The notes below the pieces were generated by a model that worked only from the letters and a program-made list of their open reading frames with translations, was not told the DNA's origin and made no database searches. Below are positions 49,901-58,404 of a DNA stretch of 64,000 nucleotides, piece after piece. Position numbers and translations under genes: made by a program. Origin of the DNA: Pseudaquabacterium terrae (GTDB lineage Bacteria; Pseudomonadota; Gammaproteobacteria; Burkholderiales; Burkholderiaceae_C); NCBI RefSeq assembly GCF_013266755.1, contig NZ_JABRWJ010000001.1, forward strand, positions 372,001-436,000, in the 5' to 3' direction. Every line of letters starts with the position of its first letter. The stretch's first letter is position 1.

Positions 49901-50070
49901 ACGTGCAAGGCGGCGACGACAAGGCGCGCTACCTGCACGACGGGCGCGCGCGCACGCTGACCGAAGCCATCCTGTGGCACGGCGGCGAGGCCGACACGAG
50001 CCGGCGCGGTTTCGAGGCGATGACGGCGGCCGATCGCGAGGCCTTGCTGGCCTTCCTGCGTTCGCTGTGA
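46987..50070 (+). CDS. Lipoprotein with two discoidin domains and a di-haem oxidoreductase domain
   Basis: A 1027-residue exported protein. The signal ends in a lipobox-like LLSLVSSGCGGG. Two near-identical F5/8-type C (discoidin) domains follow (about 70-190 and 215-345), each with a KAIDG..TRWSSAF segment, separated by a Pro run. A linker of about 200 residues leads to the C-terminal di-haem oxidoreductase (DHOR-like) domain with haem-c motifs CIECH (649-653) and CIGCH (906-910). Discoidin domains bind carbohydrates or surfaces, so this may anchor a redox enzyme to a polysaccharide. The fusion is uncommon. Single gene; regulatory repeats upstream. Confidence 0.85.
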   Translation: MFAVDSSRRSPARSGRLGAALVLLLSLVSSGCGGGAADDSSTQADAQRQPQAVAAAAEAAPSAERPLVPLSAKASAIERGDLGPEKAIDGNTATRWSSAFTDDQWLSLDFGARVSFSRVQIQWEAAHAKAYELQASDDGVSWSTLRAVPSSSGGSETLSALAGSGRHLRIKGLQRATPYGYSIFEIQAFGTAAGDPPPPPPPPPEPPTQPPTPPGVLKPVAALASGAERSTMSADKAIDGDPSTRWSSAFNDQQWIQFDLGMRQTIGAVKLQWQNAHAAAYLLQVSDDGVSWKTILTVDPSAGGIEEWYHLNAAGRYLRIHGLRRATAYGYSLWEVTILGPEAVVSRPPSPPYAEPAPGAQPVALYREPLPPIETIQQVEPDGTLVTFMGARSHERHARERGEDWTEADKGPGRYLSFPARYFRNRTFGIEIRDTIPAGGKTIEFWLHNPDHDHDGTTFSLFRNVLNPEVRDYGWSLNGGFTHGSPSSHFCPKGQRLCKLVVSSNWSTSPHSPLKIGDRIELAPAPFLARPTADGGGARYYSAESLYVVGRGLRPWIGVEPRLDSAPLPDETLSGGLGSVSYNYSDEAFRMFQQMFNNIGMRNAQRWVEGRRLLHTSFVTGRHSEHVNDNGVYEPAVGKAGPSFNKAACIECHTLNGRSPALALGQRPDAMSVLTGTVGADGKRRPDPVYGGNVQLNGSADALHRRISVTRFETETRVLPDGQRIELRKPVLDFSGGGALPQTFSLRAAMPLIGLGLLEAVPDEAILARADPDDLNGDGIRGIANIVFDGESTQPRLGRFGWKASKASIRQQVATALLRDMGVTTPVFPRKSCQYTELDCRRPDGSAPGVSEAELTRLTQYLALLAVPAQRSLRSGFPTGAVVLKEHDVNPAQIQRGRTLFGQANCIGCHTPELRTGANHPFAELRGQTIRPYTDLLLHDLGPKLADTLGEARATGRHWRTPPLWGIGLTPYVQGGDDKARYLHDGRARTLTEAILWHGGEADTSRRGFEAMTAADREALLAFLRSL

Positions 50071-50106
50071 AGCACGCCACGCCCGGCTCCGGAAACGCGG
50101 CCCGCT

Positions 50107-50179
50107 GAAACGAACGAAACCGCCACTGATGCGCCGCTGACGCACGCGACGCGCACAGTGGCGTTTTCGCGCTTGTTTC
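50107..50179. repeat. Long imperfect inverted repeat upstream of the M48 peptidase gene
   Basis: GAAACGAACGAAACCGCCACTG (50107-50128, read with two gaps) is inverted at 50156-50179, giving an extended hairpin with a loop of 27 bases. It lies between the di-haem gene stop and the M48 gene start at 50192. It could terminate the former or regulate the latter. Confidence 0.5.
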
Positions 50180-50191
50180 ACCGGAGCCGCC

Positions 50192-50947
50192 ATGAACCTT
50201 CACCGCCGCCAAACGCTGTTCCTGCTGCCCGCCGCCGCGCTGGCGCCGCAGGCCTTCGCCTTCGACCTGAACAAGGCGCTCGGCGCCGCACAAGGCGCCG
50301 CCAAGGCGGCCAGCCTGTCGGACGACGACATCCGCGCCCATGCCCGCAGCATGGCCGCGCAGATGGATGCGCAATCGCGCATCGCCCCGGCGACCAGCGC
50401 GCATGCCAAGCGCCTGGCCGCGCTGACGCAGAGCTGCCGCGAGGACAAGGGGCTGGCCTTGAACTACAAGGTCTACCAGACGCCGGAGGTCAACGCCTTC
50501 GCGCTGGCCGACGGCTCGATCCGCTTCTACAGCGGGCTGATGGACATGATGAGCGACGACGAGGTCCGCTACGTCATCGGCCACGAGATCGGCCACGTGC
50601 AGGCCGGCCATTCGAAGAAGCGCATGCAGGTGGCGCTCGGCTCGGGCGCCGCGCGTGAAGCGGCGCTGGCCGCCGGCGGCAAGGCCGGGGCGCTGGCGTC
50701 ATCGGAGCTGGGCGATCTCTTCGTCAAGGTCGTGCGCGCGCAGCATTCGCAGTCCAACGAGAACGAGGCCGACGACTACGCGATGCAGTTCCTGTCGCGC
50801 CGCCAGCATGACCGGCGCGCTGCGGTCTCAGCGCTGGAGAAGCTCGACAAGATGAGCGGCGGCGGCGGCGCGCACTGGCTGTCGACGCACCCGGCACCGC
50901 GCGACCGCGCGCAGCGCATGCGCACGCAGCTGGGTGGAACGACCTAA
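50192..50947 (+). CDS. Exported M48-family zinc metallopeptidase
   Basis: A 251-residue peptidase with an N-terminal signal (RRQTLFLLPAAALAPQAFA). The zinc motif HEIGH begins at His131 (HEIGHVQAGH), and the third ligand Glu lies in NENEADDYAMQFL. Short M48 proteins with this layout (BepA/LoiP-like) act on misfolded outer-membrane proteins in the periplasm. Its 3' end overlaps the convergent GST gene by four bases. Confidence 0.9.
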   Translation: MNLHRRQTLFLLPAAALAPQAFAFDLNKALGAAQGAAKAASLSDDDIRAHARSMAAQMDAQSRIAPATSAHAKRLAALTQSCREDKGLALNYKVYQTPEVNAFALADGSIRFYSGLMDMMSDDEVRYVIGHEIGHVQAGHSKKRMQVALGSGAAREAALAAGGKAGALASSELGDLFVKVVRAQHSQSNENEADDYAMQFLSRRQHDRRAAVSALEKLDKMSGGGGAHWLSTHPAPRDRAQRMRTQLGGTT

Positions 50948-51594
50948 CGCTCGTCCGCTTCGAACGGAAAGCGCGCGTCCCAGAACGCCGCCAGCCGCGG
51001 TTCGGCATCGACGCGTCGCACGATCGGCGCGAGCCGCGGCGCCACCGCGTAGAAGCGCGGCCGCCACGGCCCGAAGCGCGAGACGACGGTGACGTAGAGG
51101 TCCAGCACCGTCAGCGCTTCGCCGAGCAGGTAGGGCCCGGCCGGCGCGAGCTGCGCATCCATCTGCTGCCAGCAGAAGGCGATGCGATCGTGCACCGCAT
51201 CGTGCACGCGCTCGCGCTGCGCCGGCTCGGCGCCGATGCGGCGCACGTCGGGCTTGATCCAGTGCAGCGCATAGATCGCCGACGAGACGTAGAGCATCCA
51301 GCGCAGGAACTGCGCGCGCCGCGGGTCGCCGATCGGCGGCGCGAGCTGCGCTTCGCGATGCGCATCGGCCAGGTGGATCAGGATCGCCGCGCTCTCGGTC
51401 ATCACCGCGCCATCCGGACTCACCAGCGTCGGGATCTGGCGCATCGGGTTCGCCGCTGCGACGCGCTCGCGCGCGTCGGCCTCGGCCCAGGTCGCGCCCT
51501 CGATCAGCGTGTACGGCTGGCCGATCAGCGTCAGCGCCGCTTCGACCGCGGTCGAGCCCGAATACTGCGCGCCGTAGACAGTCAGCCCGGTCAT
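50944..51594 (-). CDS. Glutathione S-transferase family protein
   Basis: A 216-residue GST-like protein. The thioredoxin-like N-terminal domain includes QIPTLVSPDGAVMTESAAIL, with the cis-Pro and the Glu-Ser that grip glutathione. The all-helical C-terminal domain includes YLLGEALTVLDLYVTVVSRF, the N-capping Asp motif. The usual N-terminal catalytic Ser/Cys may be in GAQYSGSTA. Substrate unknown. Confidence 0.88.
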   Translation of the reverse strand: MTGLTVYGAQYSGSTAVEAALTLIGQPYTLIEGATWAEADARERVAAANPMRQIPTLVSPDGAVMTESAAILIHLADAHREAQLAPPIGDPRRAQFLRWMLYVSSAIYALHWIKPDVRRIGAEPAQRERVHDAVHDRIAFCWQQMDAQLAPAGPYLLGEALTVLDLYVTVVSRFGPWRPRFYAVAPRLAPIVRRVDAEPRLAAFWDARFPFEADER

Positions 51595-51599
51595 CCGTG

Positions 51600-51667
51600 C
51601 CCCCTACAGCCCTGCGGGCTGGTCCCCCCGAGGGGGAGCGAGCGCCTTCGGAACGGCCGGGCGGCGC

Positions 51668-51670
<3 letters not shown>
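51600..51670 (+). repeat. Intergenic repeat element, copy 1
   Basis: A GC-rich element of about 71 bases made of short inverted parts: AGCCCTGCGGGCT, CCCCCCGAGGGGG and the segment CTTCGGAACGGCCGGGCGG. It fills the gap between the GST start and the stop of the amidohydrolase-like gene and includes that stop. A related copy in the opposite orientation lies at 58271-58342. The order CCCCC...CCCCCGAGGGGG...TTCGGA(A)CGGCCGGGCGG is shared, so this is a dispersed family rather than chance. Confidence 0.65.
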
Positions 51671-52711
<1,041 letters not shown>

Positions 52712-52830
52712 CGGGCGATTGTGGTTCAGGCCGAACAACTGAAACCGCGCTGTGCTTGAACTGGAACGGGCTCGATACGCGCACTCGCAACACTGCCTTC
52801 CACAGCAAATCCACCAATGAAGGCGCAGTA

Positions 52831-53472
52831 ATGAAGCTGACAACGATGATGAATGCGATGGTCCTGGCGGCGTTGGGTGCCGTGGGTGCAGCGCAGACGG
52901 CGCAGGCGGCCGTGATGACCCAGACGGCGATGCTCAACGGCGCCGGCGGCAACCCGAACGTGACCAACCTCAACCCGGTCGTCTACATGAGCGAGGACGT
53001 CGAGTTCACGAAGTTCGACACCAATCTCGGCACACTGCAGTCGGCGCTGCTCGAATGGGACCTCGGCGGCAACACGTCGGTGACGCCGGCCCTCGCGCCG
53101 CCGCCCGCGGTGGTCTGGACCGATGGCACGATCACCTTCCAGTTCCGCGGCCAGCAGGACGTGACGGCATTCGACCACCTGCTGACGACGAAGCTCTTCG
53201 ACATCGACGGCCCCGACGGCAGTGCCAACCTGAACCTGGCGAATGTCATCGGCAGCGGCAAGTTCAGCGCCGGGCTGTTCGAGGCCATCTTCGACATGAG
53301 CAGCGGCCTGTTCCCGGCGCAGGTCTCGGGTGAGTACAACGGCAAGGTCACGCTGACCTACACCTACGAGCCGGGCCGCGGCACCGCGGACGTACCGGAA
53401 CCGGGCAGCCTCGCGCTGCTCAGCGTCGGCCTCGTGGCCGTCGCACTCGGCCGCCGCGGCGTGCGCCGTTAG
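52831..53472 (+). CDS. PEP-CTERM sorting-domain protein
   Basis: A 213-residue secreted protein. The signal peptide (NAMVLAALGAVGAAQTAQAA) is followed by a beta-rich body and a C-terminal tripartite sorting signal: VPEPGSLALLSVG, a hydrophobic helix, then the basic end GRRGVRR. Such proteins are processed by exosortase (EpsH), encoded elsewhere, and attached to or released with extracellular polysaccharide. The body has no recognised domain. The ATG at 52831 follows GAAGGCGCAGTA. Confidence 0.88.
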   Translation: MKLTTMMNAMVLAALGAVGAAQTAQAAVMTQTAMLNGAGGNPNVTNLNPVVYMSEDVEFTKFDTNLGTLQSALLEWDLGGNTSVTPALAPPPAVVWTDGTITFQFRGQQDVTAFDHLLTTKLFDIDGPDGSANLNLANVIGSGKFSAGLFEAIFDMSSGLFPAQVSGEYNGKVTLTYTYEPGRGTADVPEPGSLALLSVGLVAVALGRRGVRR

Positions 53473-53475
53473 TGC

Positions 53476-54123
53476 CTAGCGCTGCCCGACGATCAGCGGG
53501 TACGGATTCAGCGGCGTGCCCTTCCACCACTGCCGCTCCGCTCCGAGCACGAAGACCGCGAAGTGCAGATGCGGCGCGTCGGCCGATGCGTTGCCGGTCG
53601 AGCCGACGGTGCCGACCGGATCCCCACGCTTGAGCCACGCGCCTTCCTTGAGGCCGTCCGCATAACGATCCAGGTGAGCGTAGTAGTAGGCATAGCGCTC
53701 GGTCGGATCGAACTGGTAGACGGTCAGGCCGCCGGGCTTGCTGTTGAACAGCTTGACGACCCGCCCATCGGCCGCGGCCACCACTGGCGTGCCGCGCGGC
53801 GCCGGGATGTCGAGCGCTTCATGGCGCTGCGCGCCGCGCGCCTGCTCGTAGTTGTCGCGCAGCATCGAGGCATCGATGCCGGCCACCGGGACCCGCAGCG
53901 AGCCCGGCGAGGGTGGATGGATGCCGGCGAGCACCGCTGGCGCCGATGCCGATGCCGCCGCAGCGGCGGCCGGCGCGGATGGGGCGACCGGGGCGGACGG
54001 GGCAGCAGGCGCGGCGTGCCGGCCCGCCCGTTCACGCACCGCTTCGTCGCTGCAGCCGATCGTCACGCTGCCCGCGATCACCGCGCACCACGCGACCGTC
54101 CGCACCGCGCGACGCGCGACCAT
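53476..54123 (-). CDS. M23-family (LytM) peptidase, probable lipoprotein
   Basis: A 215-residue envelope protein with a signal ending in VTIGCSDE, a possible lipobox. An Ala/Pro linker precedes the LytM domain: RHEALDIPAPRG (first His and Asp zinc ligands), GLTVYQFD, AYYYAHLDRYADGL and APHLHFAVFVLG (the HxH motif). All catalytic zinc residues are present, so cleavage of peptidoglycan cross-bridges is plausible. It lies six bases after the L,D-transpeptidase gene on the same strand, a cell-wall pair. Confidence 0.88.
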   Translation of the reverse strand: MVARRAVRTVAWCAVIAGSVTIGCSDEAVRERAGRHAAPAAPSAPVAPSAPAAAAAASASAPAVLAGIHPPSPGSLRVPVAGIDASMLRDNYEQARGAQRHEALDIPAPRGTPVVAAADGRVVKLFNSKPGGLTVYQFDPTERYAYYYAHLDRYADGLKEGAWLKRGDPVGTVGSTGNASADAPHLHFAVFVLGAERQWWKGTPLNPYPLIVGQR

Positions 54124-54129
54124 CCGCGC

Positions 54130-55116
54130 TCACCCCTTCACGTCGACCACGAATCCGGCCGACCCGAGCGCGGAGAGCCGCTTCGCATCCCAGTTCGTCA
54201 GGTGCACGCAGCCATGCGTTTCCATGCGGCCGACCAATGACGGTTCCGGCGTGCCGTGAATGCCCCAGTGCGGCTTGTTCAAGCCCAGCCAGATGCTACC
54301 GACCGGATTGTTCGGCCCCGGCTTGATCTCGACCTTGCGCTGGTTCGGCTTGGCGTCCCACATCAGCGCCGGGTCGTAGTGGAACGACGGGTCGGCGACC
54401 TCGTTCTTGATGCGCATCTGCCCGACCGGCAAGGGATCGTGGCGCCCGCCGATGCTGACCGGGAAGGCCGCCACCGGCTGGCCCTGCTTGTCCAGCACCT
54501 GCAGCTGCCGCTCGGCCTTCAGGATGCGGATCGACGCCCCGGCGCGCTGCGGCTTGGTGTCCAGCACCGCCGGCACGACCAGCTCGCTGCCGACCGCCCA
54601 CTGGCGGCCAGGGTTCAGCTGCTGCAGCAGGCGCGGCGACGAGTGGAACTTCTCGGCCAGGCCCTCGAGCGGGGTCTGGTAGCCCAGCCGCGGCAGGTCG
54701 GCGCGCGCCATGATGTCCTTGGGCACCGGCTGGAACGGGCCGCGCAGGTCGGCTTCCGACACCACGTAGCGCACCAGCGGCGCCGCGTTGTCGGACTGCA
54801 GCATTCCCCAAGTCGGCGCATCGATGCGCCCGCTCGGCCGCAGCCCGTGCGAGGCCTGGAACGCGCTCACCGCGCGCCGCATGTTGGTGGCGAACACGCC
54901 ATCGATCTCGCCCGACGAGAACCACTGGCGATCGAGCAGCACCTGCGCGCGCACCACGGCCGCGCCGCGGCTGCCGGGCCCGAGCACCGGCAGGCGCTCG
55001 GCGCGTTCGATCGCGGTGATCATCGACGCCGCGGTCGACTTCGGCAGCGGCTTCGCCTGCAATGGCGCCGCGAACAAGGCGGCCAGCAGCGGGGAAAGCA
55101 GGCGCAGCGTGTTCAT
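54130..55116 (-). CDS. L,D-transpeptidase (YkuD) with peptidoglycan-binding domain
   Basis: A 328-residue exported enzyme: signal peptide ([16 protein letters not shown]), a PG_binding_1-like domain (about 45-105, [19 protein letters not shown] then [11 protein letters not shown]), a LysM-like middle, then a YkuD domain from about 190. The active site is [21 protein letters not shown], with catalytic Cys in HGCVHL; the usual Arg after Val is His here, a common variant. It makes 3-3 cross-links or attaches proteins to the wall. The start at 55116 gives a clean signal peptide. Confidence 0.9.
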   Translation of the reverse strand: MNTLRLLSPLLAALFAAPLQAKPLPKSTAASMITAIERAERLPVLGPGSRGAAVVRAQVLLDRQWFSSGEIDGVFATNMRRAVSAFQASHGLRPSGRIDAPTWGMLQSDNAAPLVRYVVSEADLRGPFQPVPKDIMARADLPRLGYQTPLEGLAEKFHSSPRLLQQLNPGRQWAVGSELVVPAVLDTKPQRAGASIRILKAERQLQVLDKQGQPVAAFPVSIGGRHDPLPVGQMRIKNEVADPSFHYDPALMWDAKPNQRKVEIKPGPNNPVGSIWLGLNKPHWGIHGTPEPSLVGRMETHGCVHLTNWDAKRLSALGSAGFVVDVKG

Positions 55117-55235
55117 GGCAACAACCGGCAAACCGTGTACCCGGTGCCACGGCACTGCCGGCGAACCCCAATGGCGCGGATGGCGGCGCGCGGCTTAGAG
55201 TCGCGCGCGTCGCTCCAACCACCGCCACCCACGAG

Positions 55236-56462
55236 ATGCGCCTGCTCCCACGTTCCCTCCTCGCCGCCGGCCTGCTCGCCGCCGGCAGCCTCGCCGCCGC
55301 GCAGCCGGCCGCCACGCTCCGCGACGTCGTCGTCGTCGGCAGCAACTGGGACGGCACCGCCGAGATCTTCGATCCGCACACCTTCAAGGTGCTCAAGCGC
55401 CTGAACCTCGTGCCCGACCGCGCCGAGCGCCTGCAGGAGATCGAGGACGCCGGCCTGAAGCGCCGCTTCATGTTCCAGCTGATCCGCCGTGTCATCGGCG
55501 AGGGCCACGACCAGCTCGTCGACGACCTGTTCCCGTCCCACGACGGCCGCCTGCTTTTTGCGTCGCGGCCGAGCTTCGCCGACGTCGTCGCGCTCGACGT
55601 GCTGACCGGCAAGATCGCCTGGCGCACGCCGATCGAAGGCGTGCGCGCCGACCACGCGGCGCTGTCGCCCGACGGCAAGACCTTCCTCGTCTCGGCGTCC
55701 ACCGCACGCAAGGTGCACGCGATCGACACCGCCACCGGCAAGATCATCGGCGGCTTCGAGTCGGGCGACCAGCCGCACGAGAGCAACTATTCGAAGGACG
55801 GCCAGCGCATCTACCACGCCAGCATCGGCAAGGTCTACGTGCCGACGACCGCCGGCTGGCTCGACGGCATCAAGGGCGACCGCTGGTTCCAGGTCGTCGA
55901 TGCGAAGACTTGGGCAGTGCTCAAGCGCATCGACATCGGCGAGAAACTGAAAGCATTCGGCCGGCCCTGGGTCGACAAGGCGGTGCGGCCGATGGCGGTG
56001 GCGCCGGACGAGCGCCATGTCTACATGCAGGTCTCGTTCTTCCACGGTTTCTTCGAATACGACCTGCAGCAGGAGAAGATCACCCGCGTCGCCGAATTGC
56101 CGGTGCCCGACGAGATCGCCAAGCTCTCGTACTGGAGCTACCAGCTCAATTCGGCGCACCACGGGCTGGCGATCAATTCCGAGGGCACCAAGCTCTGCGT
56201 GGCCGCCACGATGTCGGGTTATGCGGCGATCGTCGACCGCGCGACGCTGAAGCCGACGATCATCCCGCTGTCCGACAAGCCGCTCGGCGCGAAGCCGTAC
56301 TGGGCCACCGAGAGCGCCGACGGCAAGCACTGCTACATCTCCGTCAGCGAACAGGACCGCGTGTCGGTGATCTCGTTCGCTGAAGCGCGGGAAGTGGCCA
56401 GCGTGAAGGTCGGCGATCACCCGCAACGGGTGCGCACGGGCAAGCTGCTGATTGCCGAGTAG
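55236..56462 (+). CDS. Exported YncE/cytochrome-cd1-like beta-propeller protein
   Basis: A 408-residue periplasmic protein with a signal peptide ([18 protein letters not shown]). The mature part contains seven-bladed beta-propeller repeats recognisable as [71 protein letters not shown] and similar blades. This is the YncE/lactonase-like fold used for ligand or protein binding. No enzyme motif is evident. A TAGAGT box lies at 55196-55201. Confidence 0.85.
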   Translation: MRLLPRSLLAAGLLAAGSLAAAQPAATLRDVVVVGSNWDGTAEIFDPHTFKVLKRLNLVPDRAERLQEIEDAGLKRRFMFQLIRRVIGEGHDQLVDDLFPSHDGRLLFASRPSFADVVALDVLTGKIAWRTPIEGVRADHAALSPDGKTFLVSASTARKVHAIDTATGKIIGGFESGDQPHESNYSKDGQRIYHASIGKVYVPTTAGWLDGIKGDRWFQVVDAKTWAVLKRIDIGEKLKAFGRPWVDKAVRPMAVAPDERHVYMQVSFFHGFFEYDLQQEKITRVAELPVPDEIAKLSYWSYQLNSAHHGLAINSEGTKLCVAATMSGYAAIVDRATLKPTIIPLSDKPLGAKPYWATESADGKHCYISVSEQDRVSVISFAEAREVASVKVGDHPQRVRTGKLLIAE

Positions 56463-56467
56463 ACGGC

Positions 56468-57355
56468 TCAGTCGATCTCGAACGCCGGCACCTGCCGCCC
56501 ATCGATGTCGGTGAAGCCGTATTCGCGGGCCAGGTCGGCGACGCGGTGCACGCGGCCGCTCTTCTCCATCACTTCGCGGTCGGCGGCCAGCGCGGCGATC
56601 GCGCGGCCCAGGTAGCGCGGTGACTCGGTGCGCGCGAGCGCCGGCCGCTCGCGCCAATGCGCCTCGTCGGTCTTGTGGCCGGCGAGGATGAATTCGGTGC
56701 GCATCCAGCCCGGCGATACCGCGAGCGACGCGACGCCGTGTTCGCGCAGCTCCTGCGCGATGCCGAACGCCAGCCGGTTCATCGCCGACTTCGCGAGGTC
56801 GTAGAACAGGTTGCCGGTCAAATAGCGGTCGCGGTCCCAGAAGGTCGTGCTGGCGATCAGGCCGCGCCGCTGCTTGACCATCATCGGCGCGGCGAATCGT
56901 GCGGCGACCAGGTGATTGCGCACGCCGCGATCGAACATCGCATCCCACTGCGCCAGCGGGTGCTCCCAGAACGGCGCCTGGAACACGCCGTTGAAACTCT
57001 CGTGGCCGCCCCAGGCGTTGTTGACCAGCAGGTCGAGCCGGCCGGCTTCACGCTGCACACGCTCGAACAAGTCGCGCACCTGGTCTTGCTGCGTGTGGTC
57101 GACCCGCACTGCGATGCCACGGCCGCCGGCGGCCGTGACCTCGTCGGCGGTGTCGTCGATGCTGCCCGGCAGGCGCGCGAGGCCGGACATCGCCATCAGC
57201 TCGCCGTAGCGCTCGGCCGGCTGCGCGCGCGTGCTGCGGCCGGTGACGTAGACGGTGGCGCCGGCAGCGCCGAGCTCGACCGCGATGCCGCGCCCGCCGC
57301 CGCGGCTGGCGCCGGTGACGATCGCGATGCAGTCCTTCAGGGGCGGGTGGGCCAT
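56468..57355 (-). CDS. Short-chain dehydrogenase/reductase
   Basis: A 295-residue SDR with the cofactor motif VTGASRGGGRGIAVEL, the NNAWGG motif, the STTFWDR serine position and YDLAKSAMN (catalytic Tyr and Lys). The NNAWGG and FWDR variants indicate a divergent subgroup. The start at 57355 follows GGGAGA. It faces the AraC regulator gene on the same strand; these may be a pair. Confidence 0.88.
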   Translation of the reverse strand: MAHPPLKDCIAIVTGASRGGGRGIAVELGAAGATVYVTGRSTRAQPAERYGELMAMSGLARLPGSIDDTADEVTAAGGRGIAVRVDHTQQDQVRDLFERVQREAGRLDLLVNNAWGGHESFNGVFQAPFWEHPLAQWDAMFDRGVRNHLVAARFAAPMMVKQRRGLIASTTFWDRDRYLTGNLFYDLAKSAMNRLAFGIAQELREHGVASLAVSPGWMRTEFILAGHKTDEAHWRERPALARTESPRYLGRAIAALAADREVMEKSGRVHRVADLAREYGFTDIDGRQVPAFEID

Positions 57356-57401
57356 GGCAGTCTCCCATGCGTCGAAACGATGGATCGACGATAGCGGCGC
57401 C

Positions 57402-58271
57402 TCAGTCGCTCGTCTTGGAAGAACCCGCAACGACGCGTTCGAAGAACAATCCCGGCGTGAGCCCGCACAGCGCCTGGAACTCGTTGACCAGGTGCGACTG
57501 GTCGTAAAACCCAAGATCCTGCGCGACCTCCGCCCAGCGCGGCGGCACTGGCTGGCGCAGCGCACGCAGGCAGGCATGCAGCCGCGCGAGGCGCCGCCAC
57601 GCGCGCGGCGTCAGCCCGATGTGGGCCTGGAAGATCTGCTGCAGCCGGCGCTCGCCGATGCCGAGGCTTTGGGTCACATCGCGCAGACCTTCATTGCCGG
57701 TCGATTCGGCGAGCAGGCGCGCGGCTTGCATCGCCTGCTGGCGCACGCTGCGGTCGGCGGGATTCAAGTGGCGCTGCAACACCTCCTGCAGCAGCGCGAC
57801 ACGGGCGGCATCGTCGCGCGCCGCGGCCAGACGCTCGAGCAGCTCGCCCGCGTCGTGACGCCACAGCGCCTCGAGCGACACCGCGGTGCTCGCGATCTCG
57901 CTTGCCGGCACGCCGAGCAACGCGGCGGCCGCGCCGGGGCGCAAGGTCAGCGACAGGCCGGCGACGCGGCCCTGCAGGTGCAGCACCGCCGGCGCCGCGC
58001 TCGCGCCCACCGCCTCGGCCGCGAACGCGGCCTGCCCGCCGATCGTCGGCGCATCACCCAGGTTGAAGATCAGGTGCACTGCGCCATCGGGCAGCACACG
58101 TTCCTCGACTGCACGTCCGTCGGGAATCTGCTCGCGGTAGGCGGTGATGTTGGCGACGAACTCCCGCAGCGGCGGCGCGACCGCGAACCCTTGCATCGTG
58201 CCGGCCGGCACGTCGGTCTCCGGCGCGTACAGCGGGTCGCCGTCGAGGCGAACGAAGAGGCGCTCGGGCAT
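57402..58271 (-). CDS. AraC-family transcriptional regulator
   Basis: A 289-residue regulator. The N-terminal 170 residues form a DUF6597-like sensory domain (LREFVANITAYREQIP; VHLIFNLGDAP). The C-terminal part has two helix-turn-helix units (LRDVTQSLGIGERRLQQIFQ; WAEVAQDLGFYDQSHLVNEF). It lies 46 bases upstream of the SDR gene on the same strand and may control it. A repeat element fills the region before its start. Confidence 0.9.
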   Translation of the reverse strand: MPERLFVRLDGDPLYAPETDVPAGTMQGFAVAPPLREFVANITAYREQIPDGRAVEERVLPDGAVHLIFNLGDAPTIGGQAAFAAEAVGASAAPAVLHLQGRVAGLSLTLRPGAAAALLGVPASEIASTAVSLEALWRHDAGELLERLAAARDDAARVALLQEVLQRHLNPADRSVRQQAMQAARLLAESTGNEGLRDVTQSLGIGERRLQQIFQAHIGLTPRAWRRLARLHACLRALRQPVPPRWAEVAQDLGFYDQSHLVNEFQALCGLTPGLFFERVVAGSSKTSD

Positions 58272-58342
58272 CAGTGCCCGCCCGGCCGTCCGAAGGGCAC
58301 TGAGCGCCCCCCGGGGGCCGCGAACGCAGTGATCTGGGGGCC
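58271..58342 (-). repeat. Intergenic repeat element, copy 2
   Basis: Read on the minus strand this element repeats the order of copy 1 (51600-51670): GCCCCC, a G/C-rich middle, CCCCCGGGGGG, then TTCGGACGGCCGGGCGG. It lies between the stop of the gene at 58405-60018 and the AraC start. Copy 1 lies in the opposite orientation. The shared order of four motifs supports common origin. Confidence 0.6.
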
Positions 58343-58404
58343 GACCATCTCTGCGATGCTACGCCGCGATGCGCTGACGAGGCGATTTCCGCCACGCGGC
58401 GCCG

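Noticed and set aside
47298-50193. Long overlapping frames on both strands of the discoidin/di-haem gene
   Set aside because: The chosen frame has a signal peptide, two discoidin repeats and two CxxCH motifs; the others have none.
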